64,000 nucleotides of DNA from positions 2,232,001 through 2,296,000 of the forward strand of contig NZ_CP059491.1 in assembly GCF_014041935.1 (NCBI RefSeq), given 5' to 3'. A program made the position numbers and the translations under genes. This DNA comes from Gordonia jinghuaiqii. GTDB taxonomy: Bacteria > Actinomycetota > Actinomycetes > Mycobacteriales > Mycobacteriaceae. The notes beneath the pieces are model-generated. The model searched no databases. It was not told where the DNA came from and saw nothing but the letters and a program-made list of their open reading frames with translations. The stretch's first letter is position 1. The number at the start of each line of letters is the position of its first letter. Shown piece after piece: positions 56,048-64,000 of the stretch.

Positions 56048-56946
56048 GCACTGCCCCGCAACGAGGCGGTGACGCGAGGAACGACACGATGACCCCTCCC
56101 GACGGCGCTGCGCCGGCACCCGAGAAGAAGTCGCGCGCCGGACGTGACCTCCCCGCCGCGATCGCGGTCGGCGCCACCCTCGGCGTCAGCATCATCCTGA
56201 TCCTGCTGTTCGCGCCGATGATCTGGTACGGCGTCGTCTCCGTCGCCTTCGCCATCGCCACCTGGGAGGTCGCCAAACGGCTCCGCTCCGCCGGCTACGA
56301 CATCGCGCTGTGGCCGCTGCTGATCGGCGGTCAGGCGATCATCTGGGTCAGCTGGCCGTGGGGCCCGACCGGTGTGCTCGTCGCTTTTGTGGCGACGGTC
56401 CTGGTGTCGATGGTGTGGAAGCTGCTGGCACAGGGAATCAACAACGCCCCGGTCAACTATCTCCGCGACCTCGCCGTCACCGTGTTCGTGCTTGCCTGGT
56501 TGCCGTTGCTGGCGTCGTTCGGTGTGCACCTGGTGGTCCAGGAGGACGGCGCCGCGCGCGTCGGGACCCTCATGGTGGTGGTCGTCTGCTCCGACGTGGG
56601 CGGCTACGCGGCCGGCGTGCTGTTCGGCAAGCACCCCATGGCGCCGGCGATCAGCCCGAAGAAGTCCTGGGAGGGCCTGGTCGGCTCGCTGCTGATCGGG
56701 ACCATCGGCGCCGTGTGCTGCATCACGTTCCTGATCGGCAGCCACTGGTGGATCGGTCTGATCCTGGGTCCCGTGCTGGTCGTGTGCGCGACACTGGGCG
56801 ACCTGGTGGAATCGCAGGTCAAACGCGACCTCGGCATCAAGGACATGGGCACGCTACTGCCCGGTCACGGTGGCATCATGGACCGCCTCGACAGCCTGCT
56901 GCCCTCGGCCTTCGTGGTGTGGGCCGTGCTGACCGCCCTGTTGTAG
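56044..56946 (+). CDS. cdsA: Phosphatidate cytidylyltransferase
   Basis: CdsA makes CDP-diacylglycerol for phospholipid synthesis. The 300-residue membrane protein has about seven to eight hydrophobic segments, [12 protein letters not shown], and the C-terminal signature [20 protein letters not shown] followed by DRLDS. It converges on the LapA-like gene with 12 bp between stops. Confidence 0.96.
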   Translation: MSTAPQRGGDARNDTMTPPDGAAPAPEKKSRAGRDLPAAIAVGATLGVSIILILLFAPMIWYGVVSVAFAIATWEVAKRLRSAGYDIALWPLLIGGQAIIWVSWPWGPTGVLVAFVATVLVSMVWKLLAQGINNAPVNYLRDLAVTVFVLAWLPLLASFGVHLVVQEDGAARVGTLMVVVVCSDVGGYAAGVLFGKHPMAPAISPKKSWEGLVGSLLIGTIGAVCCITFLIGSHWWIGLILGPVLVVCATLGDLVESQVKRDLGIKDMGTLLPGHGGIMDRLDSLLPSAFVVWAVLTALL

Positions 56947-56958
56947 AGCTTGCTGCTG

Positions 56959-57393
56959 CTATTTCGTCGTCTTGTTCAGGGCGCGGCGCAGCTGGAACAT
57001 GCGCAGTCCGCCGACCAGTGCGACGATCAGGGCACCGGCGATCGCCGCGATCAACAGGCTCACTCCCAGTGGGAGATTGACCTCCCAGAAGATCACCATG
57101 ATCCGCTGACTGTCGAGGTTCTGCAGGATGAACACCAGCAGCAGGATGAGGATCGCCGCGCCGATGACCACACCGAACCAGGTCGCCCGGGTGCGGGTGT
57201 GTTCGACATCGGCGACCGTCTGCCGGAGCCGGTCACGTTCGGCCTGCATCGCCGCGTCGCCGGTGTCCGGGTCGGGCTGCATCTGGGATGCCTGCGCGGT
57301 CGGCACAGGCTCGGGCGCGTTCTCCCCGCCGGGCCGCTGGGCACCCCACTCGGGGACCGGACCCCCATGTCGCCGGTTATCGGGTGTCGTCAT
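56959..57393 (-). CDS. LapA-domain (DUF1049) membrane protein
   Basis: The 144-residue product has a polar Pro/Gln/Asp-rich cytoplasmic N-terminus (1-65), then two membrane helices ([18 protein letters not shown] and [20 protein letters not shown]) and a short RRALNK tail, the LapA domain of lipopolysaccharide-assembly protein A. Its role in actinobacteria is unknown. On the minus strand CATGAT lies 6 nt before the ATG. Divergent from rlmN, 30 bp apart. Confidence 0.88.
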   Translation of the reverse strand: MTTPDNRRHGGPVPEWGAQRPGGENAPEPVPTAQASQMQPDPDTGDAAMQAERDRLRQTVADVEHTRTRATWFGVVIGAAILILLLVFILQNLDSQRIMVIFWEVNLPLGVSLLIAAIAGALIVALVGGLRMFQLRRALNKTTK

Positions 57394-57411
57394 GGGTCCA
57401 TCATGACATGC

Positions 57412-57417
57412 GACAAT
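57412..57417 (+). promoter_or_regulatory. -10-like hexamer of leaderless rlmN
   Basis: GACAAT lies exactly 6 nt before the rlmN ATG. Confidence 0.45.
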
Positions 57418-57423
57418 GGCGGG

Positions 57424-58530
57424 ATGACCTCATTGCCACTTGTGTTCGACGCGCCCAGACGCGGGCTGCCGCCGACACACTTCGCCGACCTCGATGCCGC
57501 AGGACGCGTCGCGGCTCTGGCCGAGCTGGGGCTGCCGAAGTTCCGCGCCGACCAGTTGGCCCGCCAGTACTACGCACGTCTCAACGGAGACGTCGACGAG
57601 ATGACCGATCTGCCTGCGGGTGCCCGTGAGGCGGTTCGGGACAAGCTCTTCCCACAGCTGCTGAACCCGGTCCGGCACATCTCCTGCGACGACGGCTCCA
57701 CCCGCAAGACGCTGTGGCGGTTGCACGACGGCACCCTGCTCGAGAGCGTGCTCATGCGCTACACCGAGCGCAACACACTGTGCATATCCAGCCAGGCCGG
57801 GTGCGGCATGGCGTGCCCGTTCTGTGCGACCGGACAGGGCGGGCTCGACCGCAATCTGTCCACCGCCGAGATCGTGGACCAGGTCCGGGCCGCGGCCCGA
57901 GCTCTCCGTGACGGCGAGCTCGGCGAACCGGGCCGGCTCTCCAACGTGGTGTTCATGGGGATGGGGGAGCCGCTCGCCAACTACAAGCGGGTCGTCAGCG
58001 CGGTCCGGCAGATCACCTCACCCGCCCCGGATGGTCTCGGGATCTCCGCCCGGTCGGTCACCGTGTCGACCGTCGGTCTCGCTCCGTCGATCCGTCGTCT
58101 CGCCGACGAGGGACTCGCGGTGACCCTCGCCGTGTCGCTGCACACGCCCGACGACGAGCTGCGCGACACCCTGGTCCCGGTGAACAACCGGTGGTCGGTG
58201 GCCGAGGTGCTCGAGGCGGCGCGGTACTACGCCGACACCACCGGACGACGTGTGTCGATCGAGTACGCCCTGATCCGCGACGTCAACGATCAACCGTGGC
58301 GCGCGGATCTGCTTGGGAAGAAGCTGCACCGGGCGCTGGGCTCGCGGGTTCACGTGAACCTGATCCCGCTGAACCCGACGCCGGGGTCGGAGTGGGACGC
58401 CAGTCCCAAGCCGGTCGAGCGGGAATTCGTCCGCCGGGTACGCGAACAGGGTGTGTCGTGCACCGTGCGCGACACCCGCGGGCAGGAGATCGCCGCGGCG
58501 TGCGGACAGCTCGCCGCCGAAGAGCGCTGA
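57424..58530 (+). CDS. rlmN: 23S rRNA/tRNA adenine-C2 methyltransferase
   Basis: RlmN is a radical-SAM enzyme methylating A2503 of 23S rRNA and A37 of tRNAs. The 368-residue product has the CxxxCxxC iron-sulfur motif in [27 protein letters not shown], and the two methylation Cys expected near CTVRDTRGQ. Start at ATG 57424; the frame open to 56950 overlaps the LapA-like gene and is rejected. A bidirectional terminator follows. Confidence 0.96.
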   Translation: MTSLPLVFDAPRRGLPPTHFADLDAAGRVAALAELGLPKFRADQLARQYYARLNGDVDEMTDLPAGAREAVRDKLFPQLLNPVRHISCDDGSTRKTLWRLHDGTLLESVLMRYTERNTLCISSQAGCGMACPFCATGQGGLDRNLSTAEIVDQVRAAARALRDGELGEPGRLSNVVFMGMGEPLANYKRVVSAVRQITSPAPDGLGISARSVTVSTVGLAPSIRRLADEGLAVTLAVSLHTPDDELRDTLVPVNNRWSVAEVLEAARYYADTTGRRVSIEYALIRDVNDQPWRADLLGKKLHRALGSRVHVNLIPLNPTPGSEWDASPKPVEREFVRRVREQGVSCTVRDTRGQEIAAACGQLAAEER

Positions 58531-58566
58531 TCCGAACTCACACCGACAACCCACCGGGCAGAAAAA

Positions 58567-58600
58567 GAAGAACGCCGAGCGTGTCTGCTCGGCGTTCTTC
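58567..58600. terminator. Bidirectional terminator rlmN / DUF2631
   Basis: A perfect 14-bp stem (GAAGAACGCCGAGC / GCTCGGCGTTCTTC) with loop GTGTCT. The A-run at 58562-58566 gives a U-run for transcripts from the right; the plus-strand side has TTCTTCTC. Confidence 0.88.
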
Positions 58601-58623
58601 TCATTCGAAGGTGTGGGGGTCGG

Positions 58624-58911
58624 TCAGGACCACTTCCCGCGGCTCATCCACCAGCCGCGCACGCAGAAGAACAGCACTCCGACCGCAAAAGCGATGAGCC
58701 AGATGTCCTCGACGTGACCGGTGTGGTTACCGATCATCATCAGCAGCAGGAAGATCGCGAAGAACACGCCCGCCCCGTAGAAGGTCTTGGTCGCCTGCCC
58801 GTGCCACCCGAATCGGGCCGACGGGGCATCGGCGGGCTCACGGCGCCAGCCGGTGTCCACGACCTCGGCGTGTCCCCCAGTGTGCTCCACATCGGTGCTT
58901 GCCACAGCCAC
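58624..58911 (-). CDS. DUF2631 small membrane protein
   Basis: This 95-residue protein has a polar N-terminus (VEHTGGHAEVVDTGWRRE), two membrane helices (GVFFAIFLLLMMIGN and IWLIAFAVGVLFF) and a basic end. DUF2631 is restricted to actinobacteria, with unknown function; M. tuberculosis has one in the same block. The GTG at 58911 or, better spaced from GAGGA, the GTG at 58905 is the start. Confidence 0.85.
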   Translation of the reverse strand: MAVASTDVEHTGGHAEVVDTGWRREPADAPSARFGWHGQATKTFYGAGVFFAIFLLLMMIGNHTGHVEDIWLIAFAVGVLFFCVRGWWMSRGKWS

Positions 58912-59053
58912 TCCTCACAGCGCGGACGTCAGATCTCTGACGATCGGTAGTAGTTCCCGATCAGCATAGCCTCACACCTCCGGCGCGGGTCGCGTCGACC
59001 CGCCACCGGAGAGACGCACCTCGCCGCGGCGAGCCGGACACGCCCGTCGGTGA

Positions 59054-59059
59054 CAGAAT
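59054..59059 (+). promoter_or_regulatory. -10-like hexamer of leaderless PuuE-like gene
   Basis: CAGAAT lies exactly 6 nt before the ATG at 59066. Confidence 0.45.
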
Positions 59060-59065
59060 GCCGCC

Positions 59066-60022
59066 ATGCCGATGTCCGAACGCCGCACGCTTGCCGACTA
59101 CCGAGCGGAGTCCTACCCGCGCGACATGGTCGGGTACGGCCAGAACCCGCCCGATCCGCAGTGGCCCGGCGGTGCGAAGATCGCGGTGCAGCTGGTGCTC
59201 AACTACGAGGAGGGCGGGGAGAACAACGTCCTCGAGAACGATCGCGGCAGCGAGACGTTCTTGTCGGAAATCGTTGGTGCGCAGTCTTTCCCGAACCGTC
59301 ACATGAGCATGGAGAGCATGTACGAATACGGGTCCCGGGCCGGCGTGTGGCGTGTGCTGCGGACCTTCGAGCGACGCGGGTTGCCGCTGACCGTGTTCGC
59401 GGTGGCGCAGGCGATGGCGCGCAACCCCGAAGTCGCGGCGGCCTTCGTCGAACGCGGCGACGAGATCGCCTGTCACGGATACCGATGGCTGAACTACCAG
59501 CTGCTGAACCCGGCGGTGGAACGCGAGCACATGCGTGTCGGCATCGAACTTCTCACCGAGATCACCGGTGAACGCCCGCGCGGGTGGTACACCGGGCGCG
59601 ACTCGCCCAACACCCGGGAGCTCGTCGTCGAGCAGGGCGGGTTCACCTATGACGCGGACAGTTACGCCGACGACCTGCCCTACTGGGTGAAGGTGCCGCG
59701 CGGCGCCGACCTCGTCGACCATCTCGTCGTGCCGTACACCCTCGACACCAACGACATGCGGTTCGCCTCGCCCGGCGGGTTCCCGTCCGGCGAGCAGTTC
59801 TTCGCGCATCTGCGGGATGCCTTCGACGTGCTCTACCGCGAGGGAACCGAGGGTTCGCCGAAGATGCTGTCGGTGGGGTTGCACTGCCGCATCGTCGGCC
59901 GTCCCGCCCGGCTGGCCGCACTGGAACGCTTCCTCGATCACGTGCAGTCCCACGACGACGTGTGGATCACCCGGCGCATCGACATCGCCGATCACTGGCG
60001 CAAGGTCCACCCCGTCGGCTGA
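59066..60022 (+). CDS. PuuE-like polysaccharide-deacetylase-family protein
   Basis: The 318-residue product belongs to the deacetylase branch containing the allantoinase PuuE: it has [50 protein letters not shown] with the metal His, and [11 protein letters not shown]. Allantoinase or another C-N hydrolase acting in purine or carbohydrate breakdown is likely; no other purine catabolism genes are here. It is an accessory gene between DUF2631 and dxr. Confidence 0.88.
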   Translation: MPMSERRTLADYRAESYPRDMVGYGQNPPDPQWPGGAKIAVQLVLNYEEGGENNVLENDRGSETFLSEIVGAQSFPNRHMSMESMYEYGSRAGVWRVLRTFERRGLPLTVFAVAQAMARNPEVAAAFVERGDEIACHGYRWLNYQLLNPAVEREHMRVGIELLTEITGERPRGWYTGRDSPNTRELVVEQGGFTYDADSYADDLPYWVKVPRGADLVDHLVVPYTLDTNDMRFASPGGFPSGEQFFAHLRDAFDVLYREGTEGSPKMLSVGLHCRIVGRPARLAALERFLDHVQSHDDVWITRRIDIADHWRKVHPVG

Positions 60023-60045
60023 GACGGCCCGATCCGGGCATGGTC

Positions 60046-60051
60046 CAGAAT
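60046..60051 (+). promoter_or_regulatory. -10-like hexamer of leaderless dxr
   Basis: CAGAAT lies exactly 6 nt before the dxr GTG at 60058. Confidence 0.45.
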
Positions 60052-60057
60052 GGACGA

Positions 60058-61239
60058 GTGCCCACACGTGTGTTGATTCTCGGCTCCACCGGTTCGATCG
60101 GCGTCCAGGCGCTGGAGGTGATCGCCGAGCATCCCGAGCGCTTCGAGGTCGCCGGACTCGGTGCCGGTGGCGGCAACCTCGATCTGCTCGCCGAGCAGGC
60201 TGCGACCTTCGGCGTCGGAGCCTCGCGCCTGGCCGTCGCCGACCCGGACCGGGCGGGTGAGATGGCGCGACGGGTCGGGGGAGCGGTCCTCGGCGGGCCC
60301 GACGCCATGTGCGATCTGATCGACGCGAGCACCGGCGACACCGACGACGGGGGAGTCGACGTGGTCCTCAACGCCGTCGTCGGTTCGATAGGACTGGCAC
60401 CGAGCCTCGCGGCGCTGCGGTCCGGCGCCCGGCTGGCACTCGCGAACAAGGAGTCCCTGGTCGCGGGCGGGTCGCTGGTGCTCGACGCCGCCGCTCCCGG
60501 GCAGATCGTCCCGGTCGACTCCGAACACTCCGCGATCGCCCAGTGCCTGCGTGGGGGTACGGCCGACGAGGTCGACCGACTGGTGCTCACCGCCTCGGGC
60601 GGGCCCTTCCGCGGCTGGACGCGCGAGCAACTCGAGGACGTCACCCCCGAGCAGGCAGGCCACCATCCCACCTGGTCGATGGGGCCGATGATCACGCTCA
60701 ACTCGGCGACCCTGGTCAACAAGGCACTCGAGGTCATCGAGGCCCATCTGCTGTTCGGCGTCGACTACGACCACATCGACGTGACCGTGCACCCGCAGTC
60801 GATCGTGCACTCGATGGTGACCTTCGTCGACGGTGCGACCCTCGCCAAGGCGTCGCCGCCGTCGATGAAACTCCCGATCGCGCTCGCGCTGGGGTGGCCG
60901 GACCGGGTTCCCGGGTCGTCGTCGGCGTGTGACTTCTCGACCGCGTCGTCGTGGACCTTCGAGCCCGTCGACGACGAGGTGTTCCCGGCGATCGAACTCG
61001 CGCGCTCCGCGGGCCGCGCGGGCGGCAGTCTCACCGCGGTCTACAACGCCGCGAACGAGGCCGCCGCCGCCGGGTTCTTCGCAGGTACGATCCGGTTCCC
61101 GCGCATCGTCGAGATCATCGCCGACGTGCTCGGCGAGGCCGATCAGTGGCGTGCGACGCCAGGTACTGTGGAGGAGGTCTTCGCCGCCGATCGGTGGGCC
61201 CGGGATCGTGCCGCAGTGCTGGTGGCCGCATCCTCGTGA
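60058..61239 (+). CDS. dxr: 1-deoxy-D-xylulose-5-phosphate reductoisomerase
   Basis: Dxr makes methylerythritol phosphate, the first committed step of the MEP isoprenoid pathway and the target of fosmidomycin. The 393-residue product has the NADPH motif LGSTGSIG (8-15), [12 protein letters not shown], the metal-binding [17 protein letters not shown] and [16 protein letters not shown] 60058 is supported by homology and the leaderless-type hexamer. It shares an operon-like block with rip1 and ispG, another MEP-pathway gene. Confidence 0.97.
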   Translation: MPTRVLILGSTGSIGVQALEVIAEHPERFEVAGLGAGGGNLDLLAEQAATFGVGASRLAVADPDRAGEMARRVGGAVLGGPDAMCDLIDASTGDTDDGGVDVVLNAVVGSIGLAPSLAALRSGARLALANKESLVAGGSLVLDAAAPGQIVPVDSEHSAIAQCLRGGTADEVDRLVLTASGGPFRGWTREQLEDVTPEQAGHHPTWSMGPMITLNSATLVNKALEVIEAHLLFGVDYDHIDVTVHPQSIVHSMVTFVDGATLAKASPPSMKLPIALALGWPDRVPGSSSACDFSTASSWTFEPVDDEVFPAIELARSAGRAGGSLTAVYNAANEAAAAGFFAGTIRFPRIVEIIADVLGEADQWRATPGTVEEVFAADRWARDRAAVLVAASS

Positions 61240-61291
61240 GCTGGGATCTCCGGCGATCGGGTCGTCGTCGTGATCTGGATGGAGTGAGTAC

Positions 61292-62518
61292 GTGAGTTTC
61301 GCGATCGGTGTCACGCTGTTTGCGGTGGCGCTGTTGCTGTCGATCGCCTGGCATGAGTGTGGTCACATGTGGGCCGCGCAGGCCACCGGCATGAAGGTCC
61401 GGCGCTACTTCGTCGGCTTCGGTCCGACCATCTGGTCGACGCGCCGCGGCGAGACCGAATACGGGATCAAGGCACTGCCGCTCGGCGGCTTCTGCGACAT
61501 CGCGGGGATGACCCCGCACGAGGAGCTCGCCGCCGACGAGGTCGACCGCGCGATGTACAAGCAGAAGGCCTGGAAGCGGCTCGTCGTGCTGCTGGCAGGT
61601 CCCGCGCAGAACTTCATCCTCGGATTCGTCCTGATCATCATCGTCGGACTGACCTTCGGCCTGCCGAACCTCAATCCGCCGCCGGTGCCCGCGAAAGTCG
61701 CCGAGACGCAGTGTGTGTCGTCGACCATCACCATCGCCGACGGTAAGCAGACCAACTCGCCCTGCACCGGCGCCGGACCCGCCGGGGCCGCCGGACTGCG
61801 GCCGGGCGACGAGATCGTCGCCATCAACGGCACGCCCGTCGGCAAGGCCGCCGACCTGACCCCGGTGATCCGTGAATCGACCGGTCCGGTCGCACTCACC
61901 GTCGACCGCGACGGGCAGCGCCTCGAACTGACGATGACACCGGAGCCGGTCACCGTCACCGCGAAGAAGGCCGACGGCACCACCGAGAGCCAGACCTACA
62001 ACATGGTCGGCATCGCCTACGACGTTCCGCCGGGGATCGTCTCCTACAGCGGCCTCGACATCATCCCGGGGGCGATCGGCTTCACCGGCGACCTGTTCGT
62101 CGAGACGTGGAACGCGCTGCTGTCGCTGCCCTCGAAGATCGGTGCGCTGTGGACCGCGGTCACCGGTGGTGAGCGCGCCCTCGACACCCCGGTCAGCGTG
62201 TACGGCGCCTCGGTGCTCGGCGGCCAGGCCGTCGAACGCGGCCTGTGGGACATGTTCTGGATGCTGCTGATCAGCATCAACTTCTTCCTCGGCCTGTTCA
62301 ACCTGGTCCCGCTGCTCCCGCTCGACGGCGGTCACATGGCCATCGTCGGCTACGAGAAGGGTCGCGACACCGTCCGCCGCTGGTTCGGCCGGGCGCCCGG
62401 AGCAGCGGTCGACTACTACAAGCTGCTGCCGATCACCTACGCCGCGGTGGTCGTGATGGCCGGCTTCATGGTGCTCACACTGACCGCCGACATCGTCAAC
62501 CCGATCAACCCGTGGTGA
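61292..62518 (+). CDS. rip1: Site-2 intramembrane zinc protease Rip1-like
   Basis: Rip1 (RseP family, M50) cleaves anti-sigma factors in the membrane and controls envelope composition in mycobacteria. The 408-residue product has HECGH at 21-25 in the first helix, a PDZ domain (about 140-215, [16 protein letters not shown]), and the second zinc motif LPLDGGHM near 345 between C-terminal helices. GTG start after GGAGTGAG. Order dxr-rip1-ispG is conserved. Confidence 0.95.
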   Translation: MSFAIGVTLFAVALLLSIAWHECGHMWAAQATGMKVRRYFVGFGPTIWSTRRGETEYGIKALPLGGFCDIAGMTPHEELAADEVDRAMYKQKAWKRLVVLLAGPAQNFILGFVLIIIVGLTFGLPNLNPPPVPAKVAETQCVSSTITIADGKQTNSPCTGAGPAGAAGLRPGDEIVAINGTPVGKAADLTPVIRESTGPVALTVDRDGQRLELTMTPEPVTVTAKKADGTTESQTYNMVGIAYDVPPGIVSYSGLDIIPGAIGFTGDLFVETWNALLSLPSKIGALWTAVTGGERALDTPVSVYGASVLGGQAVERGLWDMFWMLLISINFFLGLFNLVPLLPLDGGHMAIVGYEKGRDTVRRWFGRAPGAAVDYYKLLPITYAAVVVMAGFMVLTLTADIVNPINPW

Positions 62519-62585
62519 CCCGGTCCGGACAGGCACCCGGTGCCGAATACCAGCTACGCCAACCGCTACCCACAGAGGTGAAGAG

Positions 62586-63773
62586 ATGAACGCCCCGACT
62601 TCCGCGAACGCCGTGCCGATCGGACTCGGCATGCCCGCCGGACCGCCGCCGGTGCTCGCCCCGCGTCGCAAGACCCGGCAGTTATTCGTAGGCTCGGTCG
62701 GCATCGGCAGCGATCATCCGATCTCGGTGCAGTCGATGACCACCACCAAGACCCACGACATCAACGCCACCCTCCAGCAGATCGCGGAACTGACCGCGTC
62801 CGGTTGCGACATCGTGCGCGTGGCCTGCCCGCGTCCCGAGGACGCCGAGGCCCTGCCGATCATCGCCCGCAAGTCGAAGATCCCGGTGATCGCCGACATC
62901 CACTTCCAGCCCAAGTACATCTTCGCCGCGATCGACGCGGGATGCGCCGCGGTGCGCGTGAACCCGGGCAACATCAAGGAGTTCGACGGCCGCGTCAAAG
63001 AGGTCGCGAAGGCGGCGGGCGACGCGGGCATCCCCATCCGGATCGGCGTCAACGCCGGATCGCTCGACAAGCGCATCCTGCAGAAGTACGGCAAGGCCAC
63101 CCCCGAGGCGCTGGTCGAATCGGCGCTGTGGGAGGCGGGGCTGTTCGAGGAGCACGGCTTCGGCGACATCAAGATCTCGGTCAAGCACAACGACCCGGTC
63201 ATCATGGTCGAGGCCTACCGGCAGCTCGCGGCCCAGTGCGACTACCCGTTGCACCTCGGCGTCACCGAGGCCGGGCCGGCGTTCCAGGGCACCATCAAGT
63301 CGGCCGTGGCCTTCGGCGCGCTGCTGTCGGAGGGCATCGGCGACACCATCCGCGTGTCCCTGTCGGCGCCGCCCGCCGAGGAGATCAAGGTCGGCGACCG
63401 GATCCTGCAGTCGCTCAACCTGCGTCCGCGCAAGCTCGAGATCGTCTCGTGCCCGTCGTGCGGTCGCGCGCAGGTCGACGTCTACAAGCTCGCCGACGAG
63501 GTGACCGCAGGCCTCGAGGGCATGGAGGTCCCGCTGCGTGTGGCGGTCATGGGGTGTGTCGTGAACGGTCCGGGCGAGGCCCGCGAGGCCGACCTGGGCG
63601 TTGCCTCCGGCAACGGCAAGGGGCAGATCTTCGTCAAGGGCGAGGTCATCAAGACCGTTCCCGAGGCGCAGATCGTGGAGACATTGATCGAAGAAGCGCT
63701 GCGAATTGCCGAGGAGTCGGGAGAAACTGAAGGCGACACACACGTGGGCCCGCCCGTGGTGACCGTCTCGTAG
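62586..63773 (+). CDS. ispG: 4-hydroxy-3-methylbut-2-enyl diphosphate synthase
   Basis: IspG (GcpE) is the [4Fe-4S] enzyme reducing MEcPP to HMBPP in the MEP pathway. The 395-residue product has a TIM-barrel domain ([19 protein letters not shown]) and the cluster ligands CPSCGR and [11 protein letters not shown] in the C-terminal domain. GAGGTGAAGAG precedes the ATG. It is followed by a GNAT gene, as in M. tuberculosis. Confidence 0.97.
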   Translation: MNAPTSANAVPIGLGMPAGPPPVLAPRRKTRQLFVGSVGIGSDHPISVQSMTTTKTHDINATLQQIAELTASGCDIVRVACPRPEDAEALPIIARKSKIPVIADIHFQPKYIFAAIDAGCAAVRVNPGNIKEFDGRVKEVAKAAGDAGIPIRIGVNAGSLDKRILQKYGKATPEALVESALWEAGLFEEHGFGDIKISVKHNDPVIMVEAYRQLAAQCDYPLHLGVTEAGPAFQGTIKSAVAFGALLSEGIGDTIRVSLSAPPAEEIKVGDRILQSLNLRPRKLEIVSCPSCGRAQVDVYKLADEVTAGLEGMEVPLRVAVMGCVVNGPGEAREADLGVASGNGKGQIFVKGEVIKTVPEAQIVETLIEEALRIAEESGETEGDTHVGPPVVTVS

Positions 63774-63806
63774 GTCCCGCAGGAACCTGTCGAGGGAGGA
63801 GCGGCG

Positions 63807-64000
63807 TTGCTGAAGTTGCTGGGCGACAAGCCGCTCGGCGCGCGAGACGCGCCCGCCGTCGAACGTGTCCTCACCTCTGACCCGGTCGCCATGTGCATGG
63901 TCGCGGCCCGCTTCGAGACCCACGGGATCAATCCGCGCCTCCTCGGCGGCGAGCTGTGGACCGCGCACAATCCGTTGTCGTCGCTGTGTTTCTCCGGCGC
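63807..64000 (+). CDS. GNAT/DUF4081 protein, 5' part only
   Basis: Truncated by the window end. About 64 residues are visible, starting MLKLLGDKPLGARDAPAVER with DPVAMCMVAARFETHG and LLGGELWTAHNP, the N-terminal DUF4081 domain found in front of GNAT acetyltransferases (Rv2867c-type). The start is a TTG after GGGAGGAG, 33 nt beyond ispG. The acyltransferase domain itself lies outside the window. Confidence 0.82.
   Translation, partial: MLKLLGDKPLGARDAPAVERVLTSDPVAMCMVAARFETHGINPRLLGGELWTAHNPLSSLCFSG

Overview
The window is about 64 kb of high-GC DNA (roughly two thirds G+C) from a mycolic-acid actinomycete, most likely Gordonia or a close relative. The reasons are a gene order that tracks the Mycobacterium tuberculosis blocks rne-rplU-rpmA-obg-proB and Rv2927c(sepIVA)-rnc-mutM-smc-ftsY-...-rpsP-trmD-rplS-lepB-rnhB-dprA-viuB-xerC-rpsB-tsf-pyrH-frr-cdsA-rlmN-dxr-rip1-ispG, a SepIVA orthologue, an antigen-85-like esterase, a PapA-like condensation protein, GlnR and IdeR boxes of mycobacterial type, and a DUF222/HNH (13E12-type) endonuclease. 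The genus is an inference; no rRNA or other marker is present.

Layout. 1-7557: RNase E with very long low-complexity arms, ribosomal proteins L21 and L27, Obg and glutamate 5-kinase. 7576-12579: accessory genes, with a Sir2 deacylase, a TetR repressor divergent from an alpha/beta-hydrolase-fold protein across a near-perfect 29-bp palindrome, and the ectoine operon ectABC on the minus strand. 12705-23245: rsmD, coaD, sepIVA, DUF177, rnc, mutM, OsmC-like, acylphosphatase, smc, ftsY. 23326-27861: nitrogen module amtB-glnK-glnD behind two GlnR boxes. 27899-37823: ffh, an amidohydrolase, rpsP-khpA-rimM-trmD, a three-gene ESX-like cassette of unknown function, rplS-lepB-rnhB-DUF2469-yraN. 37828-41793: minus-strand insert of DUF4185, BluB and HNH endonuclease genes. 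42182-47989: yifB(comM)-dprA, TetR, an IdeR-controlled siderophore-interacting protein, xerC, an M23-like protein. 48299-50072: rpsB-tsf. 50128-54580: an envelope-lipid-like locus (decayed MFS exporter, PapA-like acyltransferase, antigen-85-like esterase, a GpgS-like protein without its DxD). 54651-64000: pyrH-frr-cdsA, LapA-like, rlmN, DUF2631, PuuE-like deacetylase, dxr, rip1, ispG and the start of a GNAT protein.

Most of the window is core translation, secretion, chromosome and isoprenoid machinery in tight operons with 4-nt start/stop overlaps. The novel content sits in the inserts between conserved blocks: the ESX-like cassette with a catalytically stripped deaminase-like C-terminus (33061-34771), the repressor/pseudo-hydrolase pair (8476-10091), the nested palindrome before yifB (42085-42120), and the PapA/Ag85/GpgS-like locus (50128-54580). 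About ten genes carry a TANNNT-like hexamer exactly 6-8 nt before their start codon, the layout of leaderless transcripts. No CRISPR array, tRNA, rRNA, insertion sequence or prophage was recognised.
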